Of a stretch of 64,000 nt of DNA, positions 22,852-34,982 are shown one piece after another (within the stretch, counting starts at the first letter, position 1; every line of letters begins with the position of its first letter). Origin of the DNA: Acarospora socialis (taxonomy: Eukaryota > Ascomycota > Lecanoromycetes > Acarosporales > Acarosporaceae); assembly GCA_025617375.2 (NCBI GenBank), contig JAMYGW020000012.1, forward strand, positions 62,001 to 126,000. The letters run 5' to 3'. The notes under the pieces are model-generated. The model searched no databases and had not been told where the DNA came from. It saw nothing but the letters and a program-made list of their open reading frames with translations. Both the position numbers and the translations under genes were made by a program.

Positions 22852-23380
22852 ATGTCAGAACGGGGCTCTTTTCGCGGCCGTGGACGTGGAGGTGGTAGAG
22901 ATGGAGGCGATGCGGGACATCGTGGGGGACGGGGAGGGTCACGAGGCGGAGGGCATGGCGGGCAGCAGCAAGATCGACCCAAGAAGGAGAATATTCTTGA
23001 CTTGACCAAATACATGGACAAGGAGATTACTGTGAAGTTCAACGGAGGAAGGGAGAGTACGGCAATCTTCTACCCGGCAGGGAATGATATTGAAGCTAAC
23101 GACGGGGACACTCAGTCGTCGGGACGCTGAAAGGCTACGATCAGCTTATGAACTTAGTTCTGGACGATGTGAAGGAGACTTTAAGAGGTACGCAGCTTTT
23201 GTGAAAGCGGGTCTTGCTGGATGTCTGTATAGTGACTAATGTTCGGGTGTAGACGACGAAGGGAACGAATCATCCCGTTCTCTGGGCCTCATAGTCGCGC
23301 GCGGGACATTGCTTGTCCTAGTCTCCCCTGTCGATGGAAGTGAAGAGATTGCGAATCCCTTTGTGCAGGCTGATGATTGA
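22852..23380 (+). CDS. LSM7: U6 snRNA-associated Sm-like protein LSm7
   Basis: Three exons, 22852-23056, 23116-23187 and 23253-23380, give 134 aa. An RGG-rich N-terminal extension of about 40 aa precedes the Sm fold. The first intron (GTACGG..TCAG, GCTAAC branch site) joins VKFNGGRE to IVGTLKGYDQLMNLVLDD, the Sm1 motif; the second (GTACGC..GTAG) joins VKETLR to DDEGNESSRSLG. Sm2 follows as LGLIVARGTLLVLVSPVDG. LSm7 is part of the LSm2-8 ring on U6 snRNA in the nucleus and the LSm1-7 ring that promotes decapping in the cytoplasm. The RGG extension is longer than in yeast and common in moulds. Confidence 0.93.
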
Positions 23381-23867
23381 ACATTCCTTGGGTCAAGGAG
23401 CGTTGCCGCGCTCCCTCTCTACTCAGGCTGAATGGACTGCGCGCACGATGCCATCAAGCATGTTGACGCTGCGACCATACATACTACATGCAGCGGCCGC
23501 AACAAATGCTGAGGATTGTTGCGTCTAGGTATCTTCCTGTCACGTTGATAATGTTTTTATGAATGCCAGCTACTCTTATAACAAATATCAGCTGCTCAGT
23601 AGAATCCAGTCTCACAGGTCGTCGCCTTGGCAGAGGCTCAGACTCGGTAGTATGAATCATCACTGAAGTGCCTCCTCAAGATACATCTCTTTGCTGCACT
23701 TCTATTCATGGCCCTAGCCAGTCTGTCGCAGCGGCCACACGGAATGCTACTGTTCGCCTCCACTGATCATTTATGCTCTTCTACCCAAATCTATGACATC
23801 GTCGTTATCCATGACACTCACTCCGGAATATACCCCGGATCGAAACTGGCTCAATCGAACGTTGCTC
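23381..23867. other. Intergenic between convergent genes
   Basis: It lies between the 3' ends of LSM7 and PAN3. No gene or RNA recognised. Confidence 0.4.
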
Positions 23868-26822
23868 TTACATTCTTCTAGCCGTCTTCGTAAGCTCCAG
23901 GAAAGCTGATTCAATCGCACGTTTAAGCTCCCGATAGCTGACGACAAAACAGCTTTGCTCGTCCCTACTTGTAAGGGTAACCTTTTCCTCGATTCCCGCA
24001 TCGAGCTTGTTTAGGCATGTGAGGACATGTGCCAGGTCGGTGACGGGGTGCCCTTGAACATCGACTTGGTGGAAAACATAATCGCGGAACAGTTTGAGAA
24101 AGTAACGCTCGCCATTCTCGGACCACTGCCTGTCATGCTCATGTTCGGGTCGTTCGTTGATGAAGTTCAATTTTATCACCAGCCGCAAGATGCGTGAGTT
24201 CTCCAACTCTCGGTTCAGCTCCGTGTTGAGCTGGTCATTTTGATGGAGACTGCTATCAAAGGCCGTGATGATATGGGACGAGATTCCATTGACGAACATG
24301 TCAATTCCGCGAGGCTGATCCGGAGAGTTTAGACCCATGAGCCAGAATACCGAGTCTCTCAATTGTGGGCCGTACGCGCGAGAAAAATGTTCCATAGCTC
24401 TGGATACATTATGGCTAAAGTTCGGATTCATCGTACCAACTCCCAATATCAGCTGACCGAGTTGGAGGAGGTCGCCCCGCTGTAACTCGGAGAGGGTGCG
24501 CTGAGTATCATGTTGAACAACATCCATGATCCCGCAGGCATTGAGGCGCACTCGGTTTTTATCCGTAAGCAGAACTTTGGTGGGATCTATTATCCTAGCT
24601 GCAAGCCCGGAGCCATGAATCGTCTTAAGTGCAGAGGCTATCTGGACAACGTAGCTCCATAACACTTGTTCCAGAACATGGCTCCCAGCAGGACGACCTG
24701 CGTGTCGAGCTCCCGAGCCAAAGTGATATTCTGCCAAGGTCCTTGAAAGGGGATGGTAATCGGTTACAAAAACTAGGGAGCTGTCACCGAAATTGCGACT
24801 CGTGAACGCATCGTGCACAATCACAGCATTTGAATTGTTGATCCGTCTCCAATTCTGGACCGCTCTGATTGCTTTCTCGTTTGTCAAGCGATAGCCTATG
24901 AGGTAGATATCAGAGACGTCACTCAGGTATGTGTGAAATGACATGAGGATGTACCTTCAAGTCTCCTAAGCGCATAGGTATTGCCATCTTTGCTGGAGAC
25001 AGCTTTGTATATCCAACTGGGATAGCCAAATATGGATGCGTTTCTTTGGTTGCTGACGTCCAATGGTACGAGCGAGTGGAAATAGTCGACCTGTGATGGA
25101 AGTGTCGAGTCTGCTTTCATACTCAGTATACTTGGTGGGCCAGCGATGACAGAAATGCAAGGACTTACTCGGGAGCACTTGCATTGTGGCAGCCGATTGT
25201 CGTTGTAACTCTTCCCTAAGGTTGTCGGATACGAAGAAGTCATTGGCGGCACGTTGATAAGGTGACAAATTCTCTCTGTGAGGGCCCAAGGGGGCATAAA
25301 GATGGTATTGAAGCTAGAAAATCGAGCTTAGGTTCAGGGTATCCTGTGCGTCGGTCGTACTGCAACTCACTGGCTGAACATAACTAGTCTGCGCTTGATA
25401 GTAAGCAGAACCTCCTGGCAAGGTCGTTTCCGCTGCGTAAGGATTACTCTGTGCTTGAAGACTGGCGGTGTTATTCGTGTTGAGCGTCACCGATGGTGTA
25501 ATGAAAGGGTCGTACGGTGCGGAGGGATCAAGCCCACCGCCGGTGTCGCCCTGCAACTCAACGTGAGCATGCTAATGAGATATTCAAACGGGCATTTAGA
25601 AAATGAGTGCACCAAGTACGGAAGAAGTCTGAGACGCAATGGATCTCCAGATGAAACGGAAGGAGTATAGCTTCGATTCCACTCTTTCACAAAATGGCTC
25701 GATGATCATCACTTCTCCGAGTGCTAGAGAGAGCCATTCCAAGGGCTCCCAAACTTGTGCTTAGGGGGTCTATGTCTTGGAAGAGCTGGAGCGACTTGCA
25801 TAGTCAAGACACACAAGTGATGCCAACCAGTATGGCAGATAAGCCATACCCGGTGGGGTTGTCAAGCTCGACTCAAGGGTCGGTTCTGGGGTGAGCAAGT
25901 CTGTGACCCGCCCCATGACTCGAGGAGTGGATTATGTGCCCAGATGAGTGCACATCGATATCGTACAGAATCTTCCAGGTGTCTTGCCACAGGCAAACCA
26001 GTCCTCTGTGATAACCCAAGGGGGCTCGCCCCAATGCGGAGAACATATGGCAAAGTTTTGAGAGAAACATACTCAATCATACTTGACTTACCATCTGAAG
26101 AGGCTCAAATATCTGCGGGAGATAATCCTGCGCGTCGGGAGCAGCCCAATCAGGGACTGATGCGTCATGGTGCACTGGTGGAGTTGCAGTGCCTACTGTT
26201 ATTGAGTCAGCAACTTTCAGAAATCAAGCTTCTCTATTCAATTACCAGACGCCGGCCCTTTTGGCATGAAGGGAGCAGCATTCGCTGCCTTCGGCGAAAT
26301 GGCGGTAGATTTGTTGCTTGGGGCAGTCCCATTGGTTGCAAGCAACGACGGCGTGAAACTCGGAGATTCCACATTCAGTCGTTTTTTTAGACTAGCAGAA
26401 GGTGAGAAGGAGTGTTATATTTACAGGTTAAGGCTAAAAACTGGAGTAAAGAAGGGTTCACCTGTCAGCCTGAGTTGACGGCGCGTGGCCTTTGACCGGA
26501 TCATGATTGAACGCACATCCTTGAACAACGAAGCTTAATAGGTATCCAGTAGCTATGGTGCAGGATCTTACCTTTATCTTCATACCGGCAATAACCATAT
26601 ATAGACACGTTCCGGCATAACGTATCTTTTGCAGTCTCTGATCGATAACACACTGTCAGTGAGCCCTTCCTTTACAACGGTGCTTGCAAGGCCTCTTAGC
26701 AGGTCCGCCATAATCCAGATACCCTGTGTGTTGTGAAACCGTCACATACCACGTCCTTTGGGTTTGGGGGACAGTCCGGTCCGCCGCATCTCTCCTGGAG
26801 AGCCCCTTATCGTTGCCGCCAT
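23868..26822 (-). CDS. PAN3: PAN2-PAN3 deadenylase regulatory subunit Pan3
   Basis: Nine exons on the minus strand give 651 aa: 26822-26750, 26637-26572, 26519-26462, 26391-26246, 26195-26092, 25550-25371, 25313-25169, 25110-24955 and 24895-23868. The small first exons were found by joining the N-terminal CCCH zinc finger, DTLCRNVSIYGYC then RYEDKGCAFNH (C32, C41, C47, H51), which binds poly(A). Next come the PAM2-like block LNVESPSFTPSLL, the LQYHLYAPLGPHRENLSPYQ block, a pseudokinase domain (YFHSLVPLD, IFGYPSWIYKA, then LEGYRLTNEKAIRAVQNW) and the C-terminal knob ending AIESAFLELTKTARRM. Pan3 dimerises, binds Pab1 and brings the Pan2 nuclease to mRNA tails. The intron between exons 5 and 6 (26091-25551) is 541 nt, far longer than the others. 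Confidence 0.93.
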
Positions 26823-27315
26823 CTTTTACATGTTCAACCCGTATATATCCCCATTGTCCCTACGCAGAGTACCTTTAGCATTGGCTCGAGGCCCAGGGAG
26901 CTTTGTGCCGTGCTTCTCACTTGACTAGGTGGAAGGCCTTCTGCTGCATCCCTAATCAATCAGGACCAGCCGCTCTCTTCGGAACCGAGTATCTCGAGTC
27001 CAGATATGACGTCGATTCCCCGAGTACAATGACAGTAACGCCAAAAGATGCTCGAGTCCGTGTTGTATTTCTCCCACAACCAAACCCTCTTACTCTTACA
27101 TGTTCTTGAGCAGTCCAGCCTTGACGCGCGGTACTTTCCGGGGCAGTTTTATGTCTACATATCTTTGTACCTACATGTACTCTACGAGCTCACAGGTATG
27201 TACTTGGCACCTACCTCGCCAAGGCTTATGAAGACCAACTGATCATCAAACACAATCTCTGGGCCACTCTGCTACTGAACTCAGCTTAGATGACGTGTGC
27301 GGCACAACTTCTCCA
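26823..27315. promoter_or_regulatory. Divergent promoter region (PAN3 / UBX2-like)
   Basis: There are 493 bp between the two divergent starts, with no other frame of interest. A shared or closely spaced pair of promoters is inferred from layout only. Confidence 0.45.
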
Positions 27316-28934
27316 ATGGCGAGTACAGATATTGATCTTACGGGCCTCAACGAGAGCCAGCAACTCGCTCTGCAAACGTTTACCTCAGTTACAAATCAAG
27401 AGCCATCGGCAGGTATACCATTACTGGAACGGTCAGAGTGGAACGTTCAGGTAAGAGCTGGTATTATCCCACTGGAATAAAAGCCGCCAAAGAGAAGCAT
27501 CATTAATTTAAGTTGCAGATTGCAATAGCAAAATATTTTGATGGAGAAGCTTCAGATCCGGTAGCGGAAGCTCAAGCATCTCTTTCCAATCTCCCTTCAC
27601 CACAGCGAACAATTCATCACGAGAGACTATCTAATGGATCCCGTCCTTCACGTTCCTCAGCCTCCAACTCTGACATCGACCCTGCTCCCAGGATAGTTCC
27701 TCAGCCGGAGGGTCAGATCGCGTACCAGCCACCGTTCATAGTTGGGCTGTTCCTGACACCGTTCAATATTATTGTGCGCTTCTTCGCCCGTTCCCTTGGT
27801 CTTCTTGGATATGTTTTGCCATTCTTACCTCGAATGTTCTCCAGCCTCCTATCAGGAAGTCCTGGCCAAAGCCACCCACGACGGGATACGACCGGACGGA
27901 GGCCGTTGAACCCTCGTGATACTGCTGCAAGATTTATGCGGGAGTTTGAGGAAGAGTACGGCAGTCATTCACTTAGGTTTTTCGAAAATGGCTATGCTCA
28001 AGCCCTCGATATTGCGAAGAGAGAACTGAAGTTTCTCTTGGTTCTGCTTCTATCTCCGGAGCACGACGAAAATGCTGCCTTCTTTCGAGAAACCCTCCTC
28101 TCACCTGAGGTGGTGAACTACATCAACAATCCGAAGAACAACATGATTCTATGGGCAGGGAGTGTACAGGACTCTGAGGCTTACCAGGTGTCTAACGCAC
28201 TGCGCTGCACGAAATTTCCCTTCGCAGCGGTGATAGTTCAGACTGCGCAGTATCCTTCAACCGCAATGTCGGTGATTACCCGTATTACTGGCCTGATGCC
28301 ACCAACTGCTTTCCTGGCCAAACTAAAAGCCGCTGTTACTCAATATTCTGGAAGTCTCGAGAGAGCAAGGGCATCCCGTGCGGAGCAGGAAGCATCACGT
28401 AGTCTACGCGAGGAGCAGAATTCGGCTTACGAACGGTCGCTTGCGCAAGACAGAGAGCGTACAAGGCTGAGGAAAGAAGCAGAAGCAGCAAAGGCACGCG
28501 CAGAGTTGCTAGCTAAGCAGAGATTGGAGGCTGAAGAGAAGAAAGCGCAGGATCTCTTGCAGTGGAAAAGATGGAGGGTACAGGCCCTACCGGAAGAGCC
28601 ATTTACTGATGCACCCGATGTCGTCCGAGTTAGCGTAAGGTTGCCGTCAGGCGACCGAGTGGTCCGGCGATTTCCTCCTGAGTCCGATATGGAAGTACTG
28701 TACGCATTCGTTGAATGCTATGATATTCTCCAAACTCGGGACGGTTCCAGACACGAGGTGGCGGCCCGTCCGGTAAGAGTCAAACACGAATATGGGTTCC
28801 GTTTAGTCTCTCCGATGCCTCGTACGGTCTACGAGGTGAATGCTGCAGGTACGCTGAAAGACTACCTCGGCCGCAGTGGGAATCTTATTGTAGAACCCAT
28901 CAACGATGACGCAGAGGATGAGGAGGATGGATGA
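27316..28934 (+). CDS. UBX-domain ER membrane protein (Ubx2/FAF2-like Cdc48 adaptor)
   Basis: Two exons, 27316-27450 and 27519-28934, give 516 aa. The N-terminus fits a UBA domain (LNESQQLALQTFTSVTN, then the splice into WNVQIAIAKYFDGE). A hydrophobic hairpin near residues 117-150 (FIVGLFLTPFNIIVRFFARS) suits insertion into the ER or lipid-droplet monolayer. A thioredoxin-like UAS domain follows (FLLVLLLSPEHDENAAFFRE, NMILWAGSVQDSEAYQVSN), then a charged coiled coil, then a C-terminal UBX domain (VRVSVRLPSGDRVVRRFPPE). This order is that of yeast Ubx2 and human FAF2/UBXD8, which recruit Cdc48/p97 to ER-associated degradation. The intron 27451-27518 has GTAAGA and GCAG ends. Confidence 0.9.
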
Positions 28935-29446
28935 TCGATAGTTCTTAAAATTCCCATAGAATGTGGCTCTACGGCGTCTGGCACGGAAGGACGTTCATGG
29001 AGTTGACGCTCTGCTATTGTCATCGTTGTTAGATTGTGACATTGAGTGTGGGACACGGCCGTAAGATCTATCGTCGAAGCCGGGAGCCATCGGCTCCTCC
29101 GTGTGTTTGACATCCAGCAGTGCTCACAACCTGTGGAAACACATGTACGCACGTACTACTGCTGTTGCTCTTGTTGTAAAATTAGCAGCCAAGGTAGGAA
29201 ACTCGAAACTACAATACATACCTTTCAGAATCTGGGTACAGTGTTGCGAGTAATTCGGTCTTATATGTAGAAGTCTACGCTATCAATAAGGAATTTCACC
29301 TACCATCTGTAATGGAATTTTTCTTGGCGGCCCATAGCCACGCCAGACGCGCGGTTATTCATAAGGCTACGATTCATATCCTCGACGTGAGCGCTGTCGT
29401 CTCAGCACTTCCGCTATCCTACTTGACAGCATATTCCGTCTTTAGC
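28935..29446. other. Intergenic between same-strand genes
   Basis: No gene or RNA recognised between the UBX2-like gene and the LSB5-like gene. Confidence 0.4.
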
Positions 29447-30938
29447 ATGAAAAGGTTACTGGGCTCTCTCAACAAGCGGAGCTGTGAGTCGATTAAAGGA
29501 TAAATAATCATATCCAGCTAACAGGCGCTGACTGCTGGGATTGACAGTGCAAGGCGATTCGATCTCGAATGATGACTCTCCAGAAGCAAGCGCCGCAAGA
29601 GGCGTGGTGGCTATCCCTCTCCGCTTCTTTTCCTGCCTTCTGGCTAATTGCTTCTGTTGCTGGTGTAGAGGTTATTTTGTGAATCAGCTGCTGCCCAGAA
29701 CTCGGTATACTAATCAACCCACAACGATTGCCTTACGCAGCTGCTAACAATGAGCGCTGTAGGGGGACGAAGTTCTACACCTTCCTGTCATAGTCGAAGC
29801 GGCCGAGTCAAGTCCCGCTGCCGCCAAGGAAGCCGCCAATGTAATCCGCAAGTTCCTGTCAAAGGATAACTACCAAAGAGCTTACGTCCAATACAACGCC
29901 ATCATGCTCATCCGTATTCTGACCGACAATCCCGGCAAGACTTTCACGAGAAATCTGGATGCCAAGTTTGTAGGCACGGTGAAGGAGTTGCTCAGGGACG
30001 GTAGGGATATGAGTGTGCAGCAGATTCTGCGGGAGACGTTGGACACCTTCGAAACACAGAAATCTGACGACGAAACTCTGACACCCCTGAGGGAGATGTG
30101 GAGGAAGGAACAGCAGAGATACGGCGCGAAAGTGTATAACAATGAGACACACAGAGATACGACAGGCTACCCTCAGCAGCCCGTAGCTCGGACGCTTAAA
30201 GCGCCGCCGTACGACCCTAATCAGCAGAACTACTTTGCCCGAAGTCACCGGTCTCGTGGTCTTCCATCCCCCAGTGAGTTAGCTGCACGCATTGAAGAAG
30301 CCAGAACTTCGGGGAAGTTGCTGCAGCAGGTTGTTCAGTCAACACCTGCTGGCGAGATCCTTCACAATGACTTGATCAAGGAATTTGCGGAACGCTGTCA
30401 ATCCGCTTCTCGGTCCATACAAGGCTACATCCACGCCGAAAATCCAGCTCCAGACGATCAGACCCTCCTCACGCTAATCGAAACGAATGAACAACTCTCC
30501 CAGGCCATGTCTAAGCACCAACGCGCCCTTTTACAAGCTCGAAGAGTGACCGGTGCCACATCAGTCTCTCCATCTCCACCGCCCGCGCCTCCGCCGATAC
30601 CACCACCTCGCAGAGACGAGAATCGGAACCCTTTTCATAATGCCAGTCAGAGCCAGCAGTGGCACACACAAAGTCTGCCATCACCCCTTGAGCCGAACTA
30701 CTACGGTAGCATGGCGCCGCCAAGAGTCCCGACCGAACCGTCGAGCGGACCGTCAGATTCAGTGGTACCAGGAGAGCAGTCAGGGACATACTTCCCTGTG
30801 CACAGTGCTCCTGGCTCTGTCCCTCCGCAAGAGCTGTCAGTCGAACCTACAACAATGCAAGGGGTAGCGCCAACTAGACACCAAGATGATCAAATCCCTC
30901 CTTTAGAGGCGAGGCAGCCTGTATCGTATCGCTACTAA
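29447..30938 (+). CDS. VHS and GAT domain protein (Lsb5-like)
   Basis: Four exons, 29447-29483, 29548-29606, 29669-29704 and 29763-30938, give 435 aa. The tiny exons were placed by family pattern: MKRLLGSLNKRS, then LQGDSISNDDSPEASAARGV, then RLFCESAAAQNS, then GDEVLHLPVIVEAAE. The VHS domain spans roughly residues 20-150 (AMLIRILTDNPGKTFTRNLD). A GAT domain follows at about 235-330 (LLQQVVQSTPAGEILHNDLI, TLLTLIETNEQLSQAMSKHQ), then a Pro-rich tail (PSPPPAPPPIPPPRR) that could bind SH3 domains. Yeast Lsb5 binds Las17 and ubiquitin and links actin to endosomal sorting. The donor after exon 2 could be three bases earlier; GTG|GTGGCT was preferred because it restores ARGVRLFCES. Confidence 0.85.
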
Positions 30939-31277
30939 TTCGGGGCTCAGTATCAGGGAGTTTTGCGGTCTGGCAAGGAGTTTCGCGGTCGGTGGCGCGT
31001 TGGATCAGAAGCTTTTACTGGTTGTGCAGATGAGGGACGGCAAGCAAGTACTTATATTACTCTGAATTCAAGAACGTTACGATATCCCACATGTCAACCT
31101 ACGAGAGAAAATGGGCAGTTGCTAGGCAGTGATAGTGGTTCTCGGGTTTACTTCAGGGCTTGCTTTCCGTAACTTTGACCTTCAGACTGTGCATGTAAAA
31201 TCTGTGGAGACAAGTATACCTTACTTAGGGATCGTCAAAATATCATAATGTAAGGGGACTAAAAATGCAAAACAAAT
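30939..31277. other. Intergenic, 3' of LSB5-like gene
   Basis: No gene recognised. The minus strand just downstream of the tRNA (31277-31255) carries the T runs TTTT and TTTTT, suited to RNA polymerase III termination. Confidence 0.4.
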
Positions 31278-31368
31278 TGCCTCCATCCAGAATTGAACTA
31301 GAGATCTTCGCATTTCAGAGCCCCAAGAGGTTTACAAGTGCGACGCGTTACCACTGCGCCATAGAGGC
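31278..31368 (-). tRNA. tRNA-Thr (anticodon TGT) with a 19-nt intron
   Basis: Read on the minus strand from 31368. The acceptor stem GCCTCTA pairs with TGGAGGC (one G-U pair), the D arm contains AGTGGTA, and the anticodon stem TCGCA pairs with TGCGA. The T arm is TCTAG-TTCAATT-CTGGA, and the discriminator is A. The anticodon TGT lies at 31336-31334. The intron is 31332-31314, after position 37, the standard place for nuclear tRNA introns. The D stem has only three good pairs. Pol III-type T runs follow within 20 nt. The anticodon call depends on intron placement, which the stem pairing supports well. Confidence 0.88.
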
Positions 31369-32194
31369 GTTTCGAATAATACCATGGCTTATTGAAATAT
31401 ATGACATATAATGTATTGTTGACATATTTGTAATATCTTCATTTGACCCACTTCTTGGAACAATCAATTTATTATTATTATTGATTAATCCAAGTTGAGA
31501 ACACAGCTACTGAAATCTCATTACATGAACATTACACCTCAAACGTGCATAACGGCAATGATCTCCTACATAGTCTCTTGTAGCTCACAACTGAGTGGAC
31601 TCCATATTAAAATTTTCATCTGTTGTCGTCCTGTGCTCAGGTTTTGTGTGTGATCAAGTATGTGAAAGGATCTTGCGATCTCATTTCCCAGTGTGACAAG
31701 CAAGAAGCGCATGCATGATGCGTTAGGGTAGTCACTGCGATGTGCTTCCCTCAGCCTGGTCAACTCTCATTTGCTCATATTAATAATGTACCGCTGTCAG
31801 TAGGGTACATGGTAGTCGTTAAGCGCCCGACATCCCGCCATGGGTCTTGAAACACCAACATCACTTGACTTCAGCACATTGTCCTGACGGGCTTCTCCCG
31901 AGGACTCGGATCACCAATTACAACCTGTTAAATAAGCCTGTCAAGGTCTGAAGGCTAAGCATAGCTAGGTTATGGCTTGGAGAACAGCCGTCCTTGTTGG
32001 TTCGCACCGATGTTCAGACGAGAACTATAGGGAAACTGATTTCGGCTGCACCTTTCTGTGGCTTGAGGCCTAGGGTTTTCCCATGAGCAATTGCTCTTCA
32101 GGACAGCATGCAATTCTGGTGATGATGAGTTGCTTTGATTGTTCTCAGTGCCTGTTGTTTCTTTATAATCAGCACATTTAGTCAGTACATCGCA
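31369..32194. other. Intergenic, AT-rich, nothing recognised
   Basis: The stretch is AT-rich between about 31380 and 31520, with a short (TTA)n run near 31470-31482. No open frame or RNA could be supported. Confidence 0.4.
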
Positions 32195-34160
32195 ATGTAT
32201 CAGGGTCTATTCAGATCTGCTGGCTTGGTGTTCTATCTTGCTGTGATACAGTGGCTTTCCCTGTGTCATGAAGCTGTCGGTACCCGTCATGTCGTGCAAC
32301 GGCAAACCATACAGCCTGCGCAGGGTGACCTTTGTTATCTGTATAACCACCGAAGCGCAATTCTTGGGAATCGGCTTTACTTTATGGGTGGTCAATACAC
32401 GTTTCAAGGAGGAGATACTACCACGGCTGGTACACTGCCTCTCTCAACCTTCAACGCTAAGTCTGACGGTGTCGACAGAGCAGAAACTATACTGGCTTGA
32501 CCTCAACACGTCTTTCCCAGCCGAAACCGCAATCCCTAGTAACGTCTTACACTCGATAGCGGCACCGGCGGATTCCCAGTGGACTGGTACGGGCGCGTTC
32601 TTTACCAGTGCGGACCAAACGGGGTTGTACTCCTTTGGTGGATTCCTCCACGACGACAGCGAGCATAACAGTACCTGGCTTTTCAACTCCTCTACCGCCC
32701 AATGGAGCAACTTGACGGTTTCCGGCGGAAACCTGAACAAAGGCAACCGAGACGCGTCGATGCATATCAGCACCACGGGCACCAACCAAGGCTTAAGTTT
32801 CATGAACGGGGGCTGGGACTCTACTTCGGGTATGGTAATTTTCAACTCTGATCCTCATCGTCTCTCCTGGACGAATCAAACGCAGAATGATATCCCCGGT
32901 ACGATGGGTTCGACCATGCAATACCTACGATACGGCAAAGCTGGTACTTTAGTTGCCTTTGGAGGGTATGATGTAAGTAATTACGACACATGGATCCCCA
33001 GAATGCAAGTTGAACGCGTCTGCAGACTTCACACGTCGGATCGCAGTTTTCTGGATGGCCCTGGGATCAGCGGCCAATGGATCGAATAATGGTCTATGAC
33101 ATCGATTCAGCTACTTGGCATGTCCTCATCTCATTTTACCGGTATATACAAGAAGGGAAGCTGATTCCTTTATTAGGTTTAACGTTACAGCGAGCGGTGA
33201 CATCCCCACTGAACGTTCCGAGTTCTGCTCAGCGGTATCCGCAGCGCCGGATGATTCCTCGTTCCAAATTACGATCTACGGCGGTTGGAGCCTTTTATCT
33301 AACAGGGCATTCGAAGAGGTCTATGTCCTAAGCATTCCCTCGTTCCGTTGGATCAAGATCGACGACCAGGCGACGAATAAGGAAGCCAACCTACCAGGCC
33401 AAGTAGGCCGCAAGGACATGACGTGTCAGATACGCGGAGACCGTCAGATGCTGGTTTTGGGAGGAGGTGTGAATCTGGGCAAAAATCAAGTGAACGGACA
33501 AACGTGCAACACCTCATACCCCGCCATCAGGCTGCTCGACACGACAACGCTCGAATGGCTGGATCAATATAATAGTGTCGCTGAACCGTATGGCGTGCCG
33601 CAGGTGGTCTACAACATCATTGGTGGCAGGTCAGCATATGAACTATCCTTGAATGCATCGCATTGAGCGTCTAACATGTTTACAGTGCCTCTGGTGGCGC
33701 GACGATGAGACAGCCATCGGGAGGTTTCAACAACACGTCTTTGTCGCAGGTCTTCTCTCACACTGTAGCTCGCTATGCCGCCACGACATCCGGCCCATCC
33801 AGTCTCATGTCCAGTGCCATTGCCAAACCTGCAAGCACGTCATCCTCAACAACATCCTCAAGCAGCTCTTCACAATCACCCTCACCCGTTGGCCCCGCAG
33901 TCGGCGGCGCAGTCGGCGGTGTGGCCCTGCTGGGGTTCGCTGCCGCCGCCATCTATTTCTGCCTGCGACGACGCCGAAGACGACAAAACCGGAGCAGTCA
34001 TCGATTTGAGAAACCAGAGTTGTCAGCGCAAGGTCAAATATACCTGGAAAAGCAGCGGCGTCATGAGCTCGCTGGTGAGGCGTCGGAGCCACGATATGAA
34101 CTTGGCGGAGATTATCATTGCGTCGAGGCGCATTCGGAAGAGCCGATAGTTCAGCGATAG
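32195..34160 (+). CDS. Kelch-repeat secreted/membrane protein
   Basis: Five exons, 32195-32429, 32479-32972, 33026-33117, 33177-33629 and 33686-34160, give 582 aa. A signal peptide (LVFYLAVIQWLSLCHEAVG) precedes Kelch-type blades: GNRLYFMGGQYTF, GLYSFGGFLHDDS, GLSFMNGGWDSTS, LVAFGGYDTSH, ITIYGGWSLLS and MLVLGGGVN. Near the C-terminus are a Ser/Thr-rich stalk and one transmembrane helix (VGGVALLGFAAAAIYFCL) with a stop-transfer run of Arg, so it probably sits in the plasma membrane facing out. The third intron (33118-33176) appears to use a GC donor, TTG|GCATGT, which gives SATWFNVTASGDIP; a GT donor at 33141 would make a 36-nt intron and insert eight residues. Ligand unknown. Confidence 0.82.
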
Positions 34161-34982
34161 CTGAAAATTTCGCGGTCGATCTTGCCTGTAGTTGAGCGAC
34201 CGTACTGTGGTTGGCGTTGTGCACTACTGGCATCAGATATGGGTGCGACTATTTTGTGGTTCAGGATGGATGGATAACGGCGCATATTTAAGGCCATCGA
34301 GGAATATATACTAGCATTTATCACACATATTAATTACCTAGAACTAAAGGATACTCGCTAAGAATGCAAGTTTTGATACCCGCCTTAGCCGCGTCGACGG
34401 ACCCATTTAACTCTGGAATGGTGAAAGTGACACTGGCAGATATGATGGTAATCTACCCACGATTGTGTTTAAATAATGGGAGGGTCACTAGAAACAGTCT
34501 TGCAGACTACCACCTCTTGGGAAAAAACCATCTGAATGAAGCTCGGCTGAGGCTGGACACAGTGAAATTGGAGCTGGTCACCGCCTGCATGCGTCAGGTT
34601 TTAGTAGGGCGGTAGGACTGTTTAGGAACCGCTCATGCTTACATCACAATGACATTCTTGATTGCTTGTGCGACTCTGATTTGTCGACGTTGCCTAATAT
34701 TGACGTTGATTAGTTTGTTGCATGGTGGTTTGAAGGAGACTCTGAGGCTGTCTCGTCAATGTCACCTATGTCATTGGGAATCTCCTCCACAGCGGGTTCG
34801 GTCGAATACTGGCAGTAAAAACCTTTCACTACATAAGGCAGTGATGGAGACTCCACCAATGGTATAAGGTCTCGTCGGCGTCTCTTGAGGGTGCTGAATG
34901 ACGGCAGGTCTTGCTTAGGTAATCTTAAATCTTGTCCCTCCAAGACGCTTTTTCCGATGGCGAACCCTAGAACTCAACGAAA
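34161..34982. other. Intergenic between same-strand genes
   Basis: Two short frames at 34364-34615 and 34649-34867 have no family features. Nothing else recognised. Confidence 0.4.

Noticed and set aside
31850-32080. Possible structured RNA near gggcttctcccgaggactcgg
   Set aside because: Short local hairpins only; it does not match 5S, tRNA or a spliceosomal RNA I can recognise.
33141-33176. GT-AG intron of 36 nt in the Kelch gene
   Set aside because: Below the usual minimum for fungal introns, and it inserts residues in a conserved Kelch spacing; the GC donor gives a better protein.
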